Positions 26,782-36,100 of a stretch of DNA of 64,000 nucleotides are shown piece after piece. Position numbers and translations under genes: made by a program. The notes below the pieces were generated by a model that made no database searches, was not told where the DNA came from, and saw nothing but the letters and a program-made list of their open reading frames with translations. How positions within the stretch are numbered: the stretch's first letter is position 1; each line of letters opens with the position of its first letter. The stretch is from G963663365 sp963663365 (GTDB lineage Bacteria > Hinthialibacterota > Hinthialibacteria > Hinthialibacterales > G963663365), in assembly GCA_963663365.2 (NCBI GenBank), contig CAXXIH010000001.1, positions 434,001-498,000 on the forward strand, written 5' to 3'.

Positions 26782-27501
26782 CTATCGAATAAACTGAATC
26801 GTTCCAAATTGCTCGGGAACATGAAAACTCGGTTCCGCCGTTCCCGTATTTCTCCATACACTGTATTGCGGATTGATCTCGCCCCCGCAACGGTAAAGAT
26901 TCAGCCGCCAAGTATCTCCGTTCTTTGGAGGCACTTGTGCATAATCTGCGAAATTGACAAATGGAATCGCAATTTCCGTTGTCCATATTCGGTCAATATC
27001 CGAGTTGTTATTTAATGTGCCATCAATTTCAATAACAATCTGAATGCCCTCCGCATTCCAATCTTTGCTGCGTTTATTGGCGGGAGAACGGTCAAGGAGT
27101 GTGCCTAAAGCGTTGATCTCAAAATTGAAATAGTCGCTGACACGCTCCAGGTTGGGCGCGATGAATGCTTCTACGCAGTCTTCTTCGGATACGGGATCGT
27201 CCCTGTTTGTATAGGACGCGGAAATATGCGCATCGTGTGCAACGAACGAAATATAGAGATAGGTGTCGTCCCAGAGCAGACGGGCTTCAGTTTGCTCCTT
27301 ATCTCCCGATTCCCACCAGGGAAATAGAAAATCCCCCGCATTTTCCGCCTGTCGCCATGCATCTTCATTAATACGGCCATCGATTGTGATGGGCGAACCG
27401 GCAAAACGCACGGCATAAGTGTCCGGCGTTGCTTCTTGCTTGGAACATCCCAAGAAAGCGCCGAATGCAATTACCGCAAATAGCGGGACAGTCTTAAACA
27501 A
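26782..27501 (-). CDS. CBM9-like lipoprotein
   Basis: I start at TTG 27501, which overlaps the stop of the upstream oxidoreductase gene (TAA 27494-27496) and gives 239 residues beginning with a lipoprotein leader (FKTVPLFAVIAFGAFLGC, lipobox FLGC). Longer versions would read through the neighbour's coding sequence in another frame. The body is one CBM9/DOMON-like beta-sandwich: ITIDGRINEDAWRQAENAG, DDTYLYISFVAHD, DCVEAFIAPN, YFNFEINALGTLLD and WTTEIAIPF. It is probably an outer-membrane-anchored sugar-binding protein helping the neighbouring lyase. Start choice is inferred; no good ribosome-binding site is visible, so coupling to the upstream gene is likely. Confidence 0.7.
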   Translation of the reverse strand: MFKTVPLFAVIAFGAFLGCSKQEATPDTYAVRFAGSPITIDGRINEDAWRQAENAGDFLFPWWESGDKEQTEARLLWDDTYLYISFVAHDAHISASYTNRDDPVSEEDCVEAFIAPNLERVSDYFNFEINALGTLLDRSPANKRSKDWNAEGIQIVIEIDGTLNNNSDIDRIWTTEIAIPFVNFADYAQVPPKNGDTWRLNLYRCGGEINPQYSVWRNTGTAEPSFHVPEQFGTIQFIR

Positions 27502-28819
27502 TATCTTGCTTGACCGGATCCCAGCGCACCTTGCGGTTTTCCTTAAGGGCGGCAACGGACATAAGAAAAGTAGCGGTTTCGATAAAAGCTTCATCTTCAT
27601 TGCATTTGGGTGTTTCTCCGCTACGCACACAGTTGATGAAATCCTGCATGTGATAGGGTTGTTTGGGAGTTTTTGAGGGATCAAAACTGCGGAATGGTTT
27701 ACCGGGTTTGATCTTGCCCCGGCTTATTTCATTCTCATATTTCATTGAACTTGGATCGGCAAAAATATTGAATCCCTTTATATCGTGAGCAATGCCGTTG
27801 AATTGAAGTACTGCCTCTTTTCCGTAGTATTCCTGCGATCTTGGCATGGCGTTGCTGTTCATGCTGCAATCGAATGTGACTGTACGGTTCGCTTTTTCGA
27901 ATGTGTATGTTGTGTTCCACGTGTCCGGCACTTCGCGGTCGTCTTTTAAGAGTGCGTTAAGTCCCGAGCAAACACATGTATCGGGGATACCGTGCCGCAT
28001 TACATACTGCACAAAATCCAACTCATGAGAGAGCAAATCGCCCGCGACACCGGTTCCGTAATCCCAATAACAGCGCCAATGCCAAAAATGCCCCATGCTA
28101 AATGGCCGTTTGGAGAGCGGGCCGAGCCAACGGTCCCAATCCAGATCGCGGATAACCTGGGCGGGGTCGGGGCGGTCGTAGTTGCCGTAATCGCCGTACC
28201 AGCGCCAGATATTCTTTCCCAAAGGGCGGTTCTCAAAACGCCCCGTACGAACCAATGTGACCGGTCCTATGACGTCTTCTTCGATCAGTTGCCGGGCTTG
28301 GATACCTTCCGCTTTTTCACGTGCCTGGTGGCCCAACTGCATAATCGTCTTATTTTTCTTAATTGCAGCCAGCATCTCTTTGGCTTCGGCAATTGTCCTT
28401 GTCCAGCCTTTTTCGATATAGATGGCTTTGCCTGCATTTGAGGCATCGATCAGCATCTGGGAGTGCCAATGGTCCGGTGTGGCGATGGTTACGGCATCGA
28501 CATCGGGCATGGCCAAAATTTCTTGGTAGTCGATCGTTGTTTTGACTTCCGGATTGTCGCTACGTTCCACGCCTCTTTGCATATGCGGCTTATAGACATC
28601 GCAGACGGCGACGACTTTGACGCCTTCAACAGCGGCTATCTGCCGGCAAAGTGTCGAGCCTCGAACACCCAGGCCGATACAGGCCGCGTTAACTGTTTCG
28701 TTCGGGGATTTGGCGGAAAGAATCCCCGGCGCGCTTGTAATCAATGCGGCACAAGCGGCCGCATTCTTTCCCGTTGTTTTTATAAAATCTCTGCGGTTGG
28801 CATGCTTCTTTGTTGTCAT
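27494..28819 (-). CDS. Tat-exported Gfo/Idh/MocA-family oxidoreductase
   Basis: ATG 28819 is chosen because GGAGAACTCG precedes it and it opens a Tat leader (ANRRDFIKTTGKNAAACAAL); the 441-residue protein then shows the NAD(P)-binding fold VNAACIGLGVRGSTLC, the conserved IEKGWTRTIAEAKEM (EKP-like) motif, and the C-terminal alpha/beta dimerisation region with DYGTGVAGDLLSHELDFVQY and YHMQDFINCVRSGETPKCNEDEA. Family members oxidise or reduce sugars and inositols, often with tightly bound cofactor when exported through Tat. Sugar oxidation in the periplasm is the likely role. It sits between the EamA transporter gene and the CBM9 lipoprotein gene, whose start it overlaps. Confidence 0.85.
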   Translation of the reverse strand: MTTKKHANRRDFIKTTGKNAAACAALITSAPGILSAKSPNETVNAACIGLGVRGSTLCRQIAAVEGVKVVAVCDVYKPHMQRGVERSDNPEVKTTIDYQEILAMPDVDAVTIATPDHWHSQMLIDASNAGKAIYIEKGWTRTIAEAKEMLAAIKKNKTIMQLGHQAREKAEGIQARQLIEEDVIGPVTLVRTGRFENRPLGKNIWRWYGDYGNYDRPDPAQVIRDLDWDRWLGPLSKRPFSMGHFWHWRCYWDYGTGVAGDLLSHELDFVQYVMRHGIPDTCVCSGLNALLKDDREVPDTWNTTYTFEKANRTVTFDCSMNSNAMPRSQEYYGKEAVLQFNGIAHDIKGFNIFADPSSMKYENEISRGKIKPGKPFRSFDPSKTPKQPYHMQDFINCVRSGETPKCNEDEAFIETATFLMSVAALKENRKVRWDPVKQDIV

Positions 28820-28945
28820 CGAGTTCTCCGGACCATGCATCGAATCGGTTGAGCCTTCTGCTAGGCATTGCGGCATGGTTTGTTCAATATACTTTTCTAT
28901 CTCAAGAACGGCGGAGTTTCAACCGGATTCTTGGCTGAAGGAGTT

Positions 28946-29848
28946 TCAGCTGCCCACGAGGATCAGGAGGATGCCCGCCAACACACCGGCCAAAGCCCAT
29001 CCTTTCGATTTTAAGTTCAGTTCCCGAAATAACAGTCCGCCGCCTATGAATGAAATAATAACACAACTTCTGCGGATGGCGCTTAACAAGGAAACCATTG
29101 CGTGTTCGTAGCTGAGTGCGCGGAAATAGGCGAAGTCAGCCAGAATGAGCAATATTCCAATTGCAGGTATGCTCCAACGCCACACAAAAGGCGTGCTGTT
29201 TTGACGGGATGGGAACCAAAAACAGATCACAATAACGCCGATTATGAAGACAAGATAAAGAGAGAACCATGCCTGCACGGCGACGGGGGAGATTGCGAGG
29301 TTTTGGAGAAGATATTTGTCATAAAGTGAACTGATAGCGCCCGCTAGTGTTGCCAGTACAATGAAAAATATCCATTTATTCCGATGAAACTCGATCCCTT
29401 CGAGTCTGCCCAGGATCGAGAATGCATAATAAGAAATAAGCGTTACGATCAAACCTACCCATTGCATAAAATTGGGCGCTTCACCAAATAGAAAAACAGC
29501 TCCCAATAATGTCCATAAAGGACCGCTGGCGCGAATCGGAGTGATGATAGAGATGGGCAGATGTTTCAGCGCGAAATAAGCCAGAATCCAGGATATCGCG
29601 ACAATGCAGGCCTTGATGAAGATTTGGAAATGTGCGGTCAACGAAAGAGCCGGAATCCAAAACCCGATATTCTGCATCGCATCCGGAAATAGGCGGGAAA
29701 GAGGGATTGCCGGACAGATCACAAACGATCCGAAAATTGTGGATAAAAACAGCACAGGCAGTACGGCATTTTGATGCACAGCATGCTTCTTGCTGATGTC
29801 ATAAGAACCAAGAAAAAGGGCGCTGATAATACCCAGGTAAATCCACAT
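28946..29848 (-). CDS. EamA/DMT-superfamily transporter
   Basis: Starting at ATG 29848 (MWIYLGIISALFLGSYD) gives 300 residues; an upstream TTG at 29893 would add a hydrophilic 15-residue tail. About ten hydrophobic segments are visible (e.g. LPVLFLSTIFGSFVICPAI, ACIVAISWILAYFALKHLP, WIFFIVLATLAGAISSLYD, AWFSLYLVFIIGVIVICFW, GWALAGVLAGILLILVG), arranged as two EamA repeats, each with the usual P-I-R-A-S/A-I-R-R stretch near the middle (IITPIRASGPLWTLLGA; LLSAIRRSCVIISF). DMT carriers export or import small metabolites such as sugars, amino acids or drugs. It precedes the oxidoreductase gene by 126 bp on the same strand. Confidence 0.8.
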   Translation of the reverse strand: MWIYLGIISALFLGSYDISKKHAVHQNAVLPVLFLSTIFGSFVICPAIPLSRLFPDAMQNIGFWIPALSLTAHFQIFIKACIVAISWILAYFALKHLPISIITPIRASGPLWTLLGAVFLFGEAPNFMQWVGLIVTLISYYAFSILGRLEGIEFHRNKWIFFIVLATLAGAISSLYDKYLLQNLAISPVAVQAWFSLYLVFIIGVIVICFWFPSRQNSTPFVWRWSIPAIGILLILADFAYFRALSYEHAMVSLLSAIRRSCVIISFIGGGLLFRELNLKSKGWALAGVLAGILLILVGS

Positions 29849-30004
29849 TGATCTTTGCGCCTTGACGCTTGTTTGCTGCAATGAAGCAACCAAGGATATT
29901 CTATTTTGTCAGTGGTTCCACTGTTTCGGGGGGGCATTGTACCTCTCGTATGATTCTGGCTGTCAGGTATAGTAAGCGTATTCATCCATCAGGAGATTTG
30001 TATC

Positions 30005-32050
30005 ATGAGCCTTTTTCCCCGCCGGAGTTGGTTTTTTGTTGTCGGTTTGCTTGGAGTGTTATCCGTTTTTGCGTTGACAGCGGTTGCGGCGGATGAGACC
30101 GATACATCAGGTGGATTCGAGAATTCCATCGGCATGAAGTTTGTACGGATCGAGCCCGGACAATTTGAAATGGGCAGTTCGGATGGCGACTTTGATGAAC
30201 TGCCGGTCCATACGGTTGTGATAACAAAGGCCTTTAATATGGCCGCAACGGAAGTTACCAATGCTCAATATGAACTGTTCGATCCGGGACATAGCCGGTT
30301 TCGTGGACAGCATGGGCTTTCAAAGGGCGATGATGAGGCTGTGATTTATGTCGATTGGAACGATGCCGCCGGATTTTGTGAATGGCTAAGCAAGAAAGAA
30401 GGCAAGCCCTACCGGCTTCCCACTGAGGCCGAATGGGAGTATGCCTGCCGGGCAGGGACTGCCACAGCATATTCCACAGGAGAAGAATTGCCGAAAGTCT
30501 ATCACCGTTCACAAAAACATGTTTGGCAGGAACCTGTCCATGTCTCGCTCCGGGTTGGAGCAACACCGCCCAATCATTGGGGATTGTACGATATGCATGG
30601 CAATGTTGAGGAATGGTGTTCGGATTGGTTTGGCCCTTATGAAGCGGCCGAACAAAGCGGCCCGGTCGGTAGAATTACGGGGACTTTCAAAATTACACGG
30701 GGCGGGAGCCACAATACGACTCTCCCCTATCTGCGTTCCGCGAACCGGATGGGTACATTGCCTGAGGATAAACATTGGCTAATCGGTTTCCGCGTTGTCA
30801 TGGGTGATTTGCCGGATACGCCCCCCCTGCCCGTTCCACCTGCCAAATGTTGGGCGGCGGATGTCTCTTCTCAAAAATTCGACTGGTCTCACGGATCCGA
30901 TATGAAAAAGCCGTATTTCGAGGGACCCATAACCTATGTTCTGCGTCCGGAGCATCCGGAAACTGTACCTATGTATAAGCATAATCATTGCCCCAGTATT
31001 ACATGGTGCGATAACGGCGATTTATTGGCGGTCTGGTTTTCGACGAAAAGCGAAGGTGGGCGGGAGATGACAATCCTTGCCAGCCGGTTGCGGGCTGGAA
31101 CTACGGAGTGGGAACTACCATCCGAATTTTTTAAAGCGCCGGACCGCAACATGACGGGATCGTCTCTCTTTAATGATGGAAAGGGAACGCTCTATCACTT
31201 TAACGGTCTGGAGGCCGACGGTACTTGGGGCAAACTGGCGATGACTTTGCGTACCAGCCGGGACAATGGCGCCAGTTGGACGCACCCCCGCCTGATCAGT
31301 CCCGAGCATCGGCACCGCAACCAAGTGATCGATGGAACCAGCATGACCAAAGAAGGTTATCTTTTGCAGCCTTGCGATGCGGTACATGGAGGCGACGGGG
31401 GCACGGCGTTGCATATCAGCCGCGATGGTGGGCAGACCTGGAATGAGTATGGTCATGGAAAGCCTAAACCGGAGTTTAAGGAAGGCGAAACCGGCGCTTG
31501 GATTGCCGGTATTCACGGAGGAGCCGTTCAATTAAAAGATGCTTCCATTCTGGCGTTTGGGCGGGGTGATGCTATTAACGGCCATATGCCAATGAGTCTC
31601 TCTAAAGATATGGCCAAGACTTGGACCTATTCGGCCAGTGAATTTTCGACCATCGGGGGCGGGCAACGTTTGGTCATCATGCGTCTTCGTGAAGGTCCGC
31701 TTCTATTTGTATCTTTCACCGACAATACGGATCTTGAAACTCCACTAAAAGGTATGGAAATCAAAGATAGAGCCGGAAAAAAAAGTACGGTTTATGGTTT
31801 GTTTGCCGCCGTATCGTATGATGAAGGCAAGACATGGCCTGTGAGACGTTTGATGACCGATGATGGTGAGGCGAGAGTGCTTGCCGGCCTTGGCAATACA
31901 GGCGATTTCACAATGGACCGCACCCATGCCGAGCCCAGAGGATACATGGCCGCAACGCAATCGCCTGATGGAGTAATTCACTTAATCAGCAGTGGCTTGC
32001 ACTACCGGTTCAATTTGGCATGGATCGAAGCGTTGATGCCTGCTGAATAA
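30005..32050 (+). CDS. secreted FGE-like (SUMF1) domain fused to sialidase-like domain
   Basis: 681 residues with a signal peptide (FFVVGLLGVLSVFALTAVAA). Residues ~42-270 are a formylglycine-generating-enzyme-like domain: GMKFVRIEPGQFEMGS, RLPTEAEWEYACRAGT, HGNVEEWCSDW and ITRGGSHN. The cysteine pair expected after RGGS in true FGE is missing, so this half is probably structural or ligand-binding. Residues ~310-670 form a sialidase/BNR propeller with Asp boxes at about 418 (SRDNGASW), 472 (SRDGGQTW), 533 (SKDMAKTW, with an altered glycine) and 604 (SYDEGKTW). Such domains cleave or bind sialic-acid-type sugars. AGGAG 9 bp upstream fits the start. It converges on the URO-D-like gene. Confidence 0.8.
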   Translation: MSLFPRRSWFFVVGLLGVLSVFALTAVAADETDTSGGFENSIGMKFVRIEPGQFEMGSSDGDFDELPVHTVVITKAFNMAATEVTNAQYELFDPGHSRFRGQHGLSKGDDEAVIYVDWNDAAGFCEWLSKKEGKPYRLPTEAEWEYACRAGTATAYSTGEELPKVYHRSQKHVWQEPVHVSLRVGATPPNHWGLYDMHGNVEEWCSDWFGPYEAAEQSGPVGRITGTFKITRGGSHNTTLPYLRSANRMGTLPEDKHWLIGFRVVMGDLPDTPPLPVPPAKCWAADVSSQKFDWSHGSDMKKPYFEGPITYVLRPEHPETVPMYKHNHCPSITWCDNGDLLAVWFSTKSEGGREMTILASRLRAGTTEWELPSEFFKAPDRNMTGSSLFNDGKGTLYHFNGLEADGTWGKLAMTLRTSRDNGASWTHPRLISPEHRHRNQVIDGTSMTKEGYLLQPCDAVHGGDGGTALHISRDGGQTWNEYGHGKPKPEFKEGETGAWIAGIHGGAVQLKDASILAFGRGDAINGHMPMSLSKDMAKTWTYSASEFSTIGGGQRLVIMRLREGPLLFVSFTDNTDLETPLKGMEIKDRAGKKSTVYGLFAAVSYDEGKTWPVRRLMTDDGEARVLAGLGNTGDFTMDRTHAEPRGYMAATQSPDGVIHLISSGLHYRFNLAWIEALMPAE

Positions 32051-32058
32051 GCCGCGGT

Positions 32059-33129
32059 TCAATCGTAACGTCCGATTGTTTTAATCGTATCGATAATCCG
32101 CCTGAAATCTTCCAAAGATACGGAGGACGGGATCGAATGATCGCTGGCAAATATGTAGCCGCCGTTTTCCTTTAAGACGGGGATTGCTGTTGTGATCTCC
32201 TCCAGGATTTCGTCCGGACGATCCCATAAAACGGCATTGATTCCGCCGTGAAGTACCAACTTGTCTCCATACTTCTCTTTCAAGGCAACAGGATTCATCC
32301 CGGCTTTAACTTCCAGAGGATTGAGGGCATCGAGACCCATTTCGATAAGTTCGGGAACAAGCGGATTGATATCACCGCATGAATGCAGATGGGCTTTGAT
32401 GCCTTTGTTATGAGCCCAATCAATTGCTCTTTGATGTACCGGCTTTAAGAGATCGCGGTACATAGCCAATGAGAAGAATTGGTTCTGTTTGTAACCCATA
32501 TCATCGGGCCAGCGTATGCTGTCGAATGTGTATCCCTGCTCCCAGATGAGATCGAAGTGGGCGATGCACATATCCAGATAGTGGTTAAAAATATCCCGGC
32601 ACCATTCCGGCTCCATGACCATCGCCATCAGGAATGTTTCCGTCCCCACCATCCATGAATGGGTGACATCGAAGCCGAACCAAAATTCGGCCACAATCCA
32701 ATCTCCGCGTTCCTGCCATTTGGGGTAGTTGGTTTTTAGAAAATCCCAATTGACGCGATCCTTTGAGGGTGTCATGCGCGCCTTGGCATCCTGCCAACGA
32801 TCCGGAGAAGTGATATTGAAATCCATAAATTCCGGTACGGATGCGGTGTGTTTGAAATCTTTTAACGTCACGCCCCAAGGCGTTGTGAAAATGCGATGCT
32901 CTTCGGTCTCTTCGAGTACGCGTTCTTCGTAGCGTGGGGATATATCGACGCTAATTGAAGAGATGTTGTCCAGTTCAAAGTAATCGATCCAATTGATGCC
33001 TGAGGGCATTCCCTCGGATTGCCAACGCTCCAACGTTGCATTCCAAGGCGAATCGAATATAGGAATTCGGTCAGCGGCACGGTGTTCAAAGATACGTGAA
33101 AACCTTTCCCGCGTTGTCATTTGGGTCAT
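32059..33129 (-). CDS. uroporphyrinogen-decarboxylase-family (URO-D/MtaA-like) protein
   Basis: The 356-residue protein has no signal peptide and the URO-D TIM-barrel pattern: TTRERFSRIFEHRAADRIPI, DSIRWPDDMGYKQNQFFS, the conserved HLHSCGDINPLVPELIEMGLDALNP (H-x-C-G-D core), KLVLHGGINA and GGYIFASDHSIPSSV. The heme-pathway enzyme differs, and this H-x-C-G-D subgroup resembles zinc-dependent corrinoid methyltransferase components, so decarboxylation of uroporphyrinogen is unlikely. It starts 23 bp after the exported GH38 gene and is almost certainly cotranscribed with it. Many bacteria of this lifestyle carry large families of such proteins without known substrates. Confidence 0.8.
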   Translation of the reverse strand: MTQMTTRERFSRIFEHRAADRIPIFDSPWNATLERWQSEGMPSGINWIDYFELDNISSISVDISPRYEERVLEETEEHRIFTTPWGVTLKDFKHTASVPEFMDFNITSPDRWQDAKARMTPSKDRVNWDFLKTNYPKWQERGDWIVAEFWFGFDVTHSWMVGTETFLMAMVMEPEWCRDIFNHYLDMCIAHFDLIWEQGYTFDSIRWPDDMGYKQNQFFSLAMYRDLLKPVHQRAIDWAHNKGIKAHLHSCGDINPLVPELIEMGLDALNPLEVKAGMNPVALKEKYGDKLVLHGGINAVLWDRPDEILEEITTAIPVLKENGGYIFASDHSIPSSVSLEDFRRIIDTIKTIGRYD

Positions 33130-33152
33130 GAAAATTGTTGCTCCGGATTCGC

Positions 33153-36100
33153 TTAACGCTCAAAAACAACTTTGACGAATTTTACTTCGTAGGGCTCGAA
33201 TGTGAGTTTTGAGGTGGCATCTTTTAAATGCTCTTCGATTGCCGTGACTTCTTCAATCTTTTTCAACTTTGCCGGGAATGGATTCTTCTCCAAGTCCAAT
33301 ACGGCGGATGTACCATTCATTTCGCGCAGATGCAGGATGACCGCATCTTCATAATAAGATGGCCGCGACTCGGCAAGCAGAACGTTCACAGAATCCAAAG
33401 GCAGAACTGAACCGGCCCATTGCGGTTGTTTTGACGATGTTACACCTGCCGGAAATACCCGGCTGACCAACGGCACGCGATGGCCCCAACCAAAGTGAGT
33501 TGCTGTTCCATTGGCGGCATCATTTGCTGTTGTGATGTAATAACTCCAGTTCAATTCGCCCTCTTGGGTGGCTCGGAAGTTTGTAAACCAATAGTTATTC
33601 AGTATCCATGAAAAGATATGCGGCTTTTCGACCTCAGTCACTTCCATCCATTTACCCAAATTGAAATCGCCCAGCTGGACCAAAGGAATTGCATCACTGC
33701 CCCAAATAATTTGGCTGTCGCCATCGCGAATGGAAATAAAACTTTGGACTGTTTGCCAATCGGAGGCCGATCCCGGAAGCTGATCGCGTCCCGGAACGGC
33801 TATGCCGCCCTGTGCTTCGTAGGCAATATGGCCTTGCTCAGGTGACCATGGGAAAGAGGTGTAAACCGCCTCAGCTTCTCGAACAGGCAACTTCCGCAGG
33901 TAGTAAACGAGTTCGATTTCTTTGCTCACGTTATAAAGCCGAATTTCGCCTCGCACACCTTCCGTGTTTATTAAATCACCCGAGAATTGAACGCTCTGCC
34001 ATAAAGGACCGTTTGAGCCGGGAGTAATCTTGATATTTGTTAGAGGTGTGCGTTCAAAACCGCCTCTTGACAGTGCTCTTTCTTTTTTGATTTTCTCATG
34101 AATCACCTGGCCGAGTTTCCATTCGCAATCGATATCGACAAGTTCTTTTTGGGTGCCTTTGTCGATCAGGCTTATAACGATCGCGGTTTGGGGATCGATT
34201 TCAATCTTGTAGTACGTGTTTTCGAGTATTGTCTTGAGTTCCGTTTCCGGCTGCGGGGTGGCAATCGCGCCATCTGAGACTTCAACTCTCAAAACCTTGT
34301 AGCCACAGGCGGGAATGTCCTTTACCCATAACGCCCAATAGGTTCCTTCCGTACGGCTACGCAGGGCTTGGGCCGGAATGGAATCACCGCTGGCGCAATC
34401 GACGATACGGAAATCGCGATCTCTCGGGAGTATCTCGTGATCGATAAAGACTTCGATCTTTCCGCTACGAGACCAGTTCAGTGTATTGAATACGGCAATT
34501 GTAGGTACATCCGCTCGGGGAATGTACGATTGTATAAGCCCCATCGCTTCTTCATGCAGCATATAGGCTTGCTTAACTGCTTCCCATGCGTAAGAGCCTT
34601 TTTGTCCCCATTGGACCATGCTGTTTATTGACATCGGATCGCTGATACTTTCGGCGGCGCCGTAGGTGTGCTCATCATAAAAGAGCAGGTTTTCTTGAAT
34701 TTCAGCGGACCGTTGCATGGTGTCGCTTTGAATCGGGGTGCCTAATGCAGAAGCCATCGCCAAAATGCCCGTATTGGCCAACATAGCGGAGTGGGTTTGC
34801 CGTGAAGCGGCGGTCTCCCGTGCCGCTGATCCAAAGCCATCTGTCCACCAATCCGGCCAGGCTTGCCGATGGACAGACAAATCGTCCGCATGATTTTTTT
34901 CGATGTATTGCAGAAATTCTTGTGCCGTAGCCATGCGCAGTTTGGGCCAGGCGTAGGTTTCGTTCCACTCCCGAACCAAATCGCACTCGATCATAGCGGG
35001 CGGAGAGTTGTCGGTGTGGTATCCGGAATATTGAACAGACACACGGTCAAAGGGATAGTCAAGTTCCTCCAATCTGCTCAAATAATTCAACAGGCCTTCT
35101 TTAAAGACATCGATATTACCTTCGTGAATTTTCCAGAAATTGCCGGTGTGATAGTGGTCTGCGCGAAAAGCCAGCGTACGTTTGCCGGATGGCGATTCCC
35201 ACCAGAAAGGCGTCGGCATATCGAAGGGTAGCAATGACCGGGTTTGGTTAATGCCCATTGTTAGGTACTTAATTCCGATATCCTCAAAGTAATCGGGCAG
35301 ACACCATGCCGCACCGTTGACATCGTTTTGCATGGTGGTTTTGACCACACCACCCAAGCGGTCCTGAATTTCACGAATCGGCTGCAAAGATGTGGACAGC
35401 GAACTTTCGGTGGCGATTTCGGCCATATTGAGGAACATTCCGGCCAGTTCCACACGTCCCTCATCGACGCGTTTTTTCAGTCTATTGATTTGTGCTTCCG
35501 GACGCCGTTTCAGATACTCGCGGACCGCCCATGTAATTTCGCAGGTCCAACGGAATTTTGAATCGTCCGGGTAATCGTCGGTTAAATCGCAAAAATCCAA
35601 AACGTAATCGATATAGCGAAGATGTTCGGGAAGAATCTCCGTTTGCGGCCGTGTGTAACCGATGTCTGTATGCACATGCTGCACCAAATAAACGGTCCAT
35701 TTCTTCAAACTTGGTGCGGGAATATCCTGCCAACTCTTTTCTGTTTCTTTCGAATGCAAACTGACATTTATGGTGCTGTCGGATTCCAGGACGGGAATTT
35801 CAAATTCGAAGCGGTGATTGCCCAGTGGAATCGAACCGATGCGGTTTTCTTGCGGCTCGGGCCAGGCCGGTGAGGTGATTTTGAAAACAGCATCTTCCAG
35901 CCCGCTGGATGTGAAATCGATGACAAGTGTTTGCCGGGGGCCGTTCGACGTGTTTTGAATTAAAGGCAAACAATGGAATTTGGCGGCAAGCAAATTCTCT
36001 GAAATCTCATTTGAACCCGGGAATGTAACGACAATCCCTTGCGCGGGCGTCTCAATTAATTTTTCTTTCGGCATTTCTTGTGTCAGAGGCAACGCCTGTA

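Noticed and set aside
30005..30830. Active formylglycine-generating enzyme
   Set aside because: The conserved cysteine pair after the RGGS strand is absent, and no sulfatase gene is in the window.
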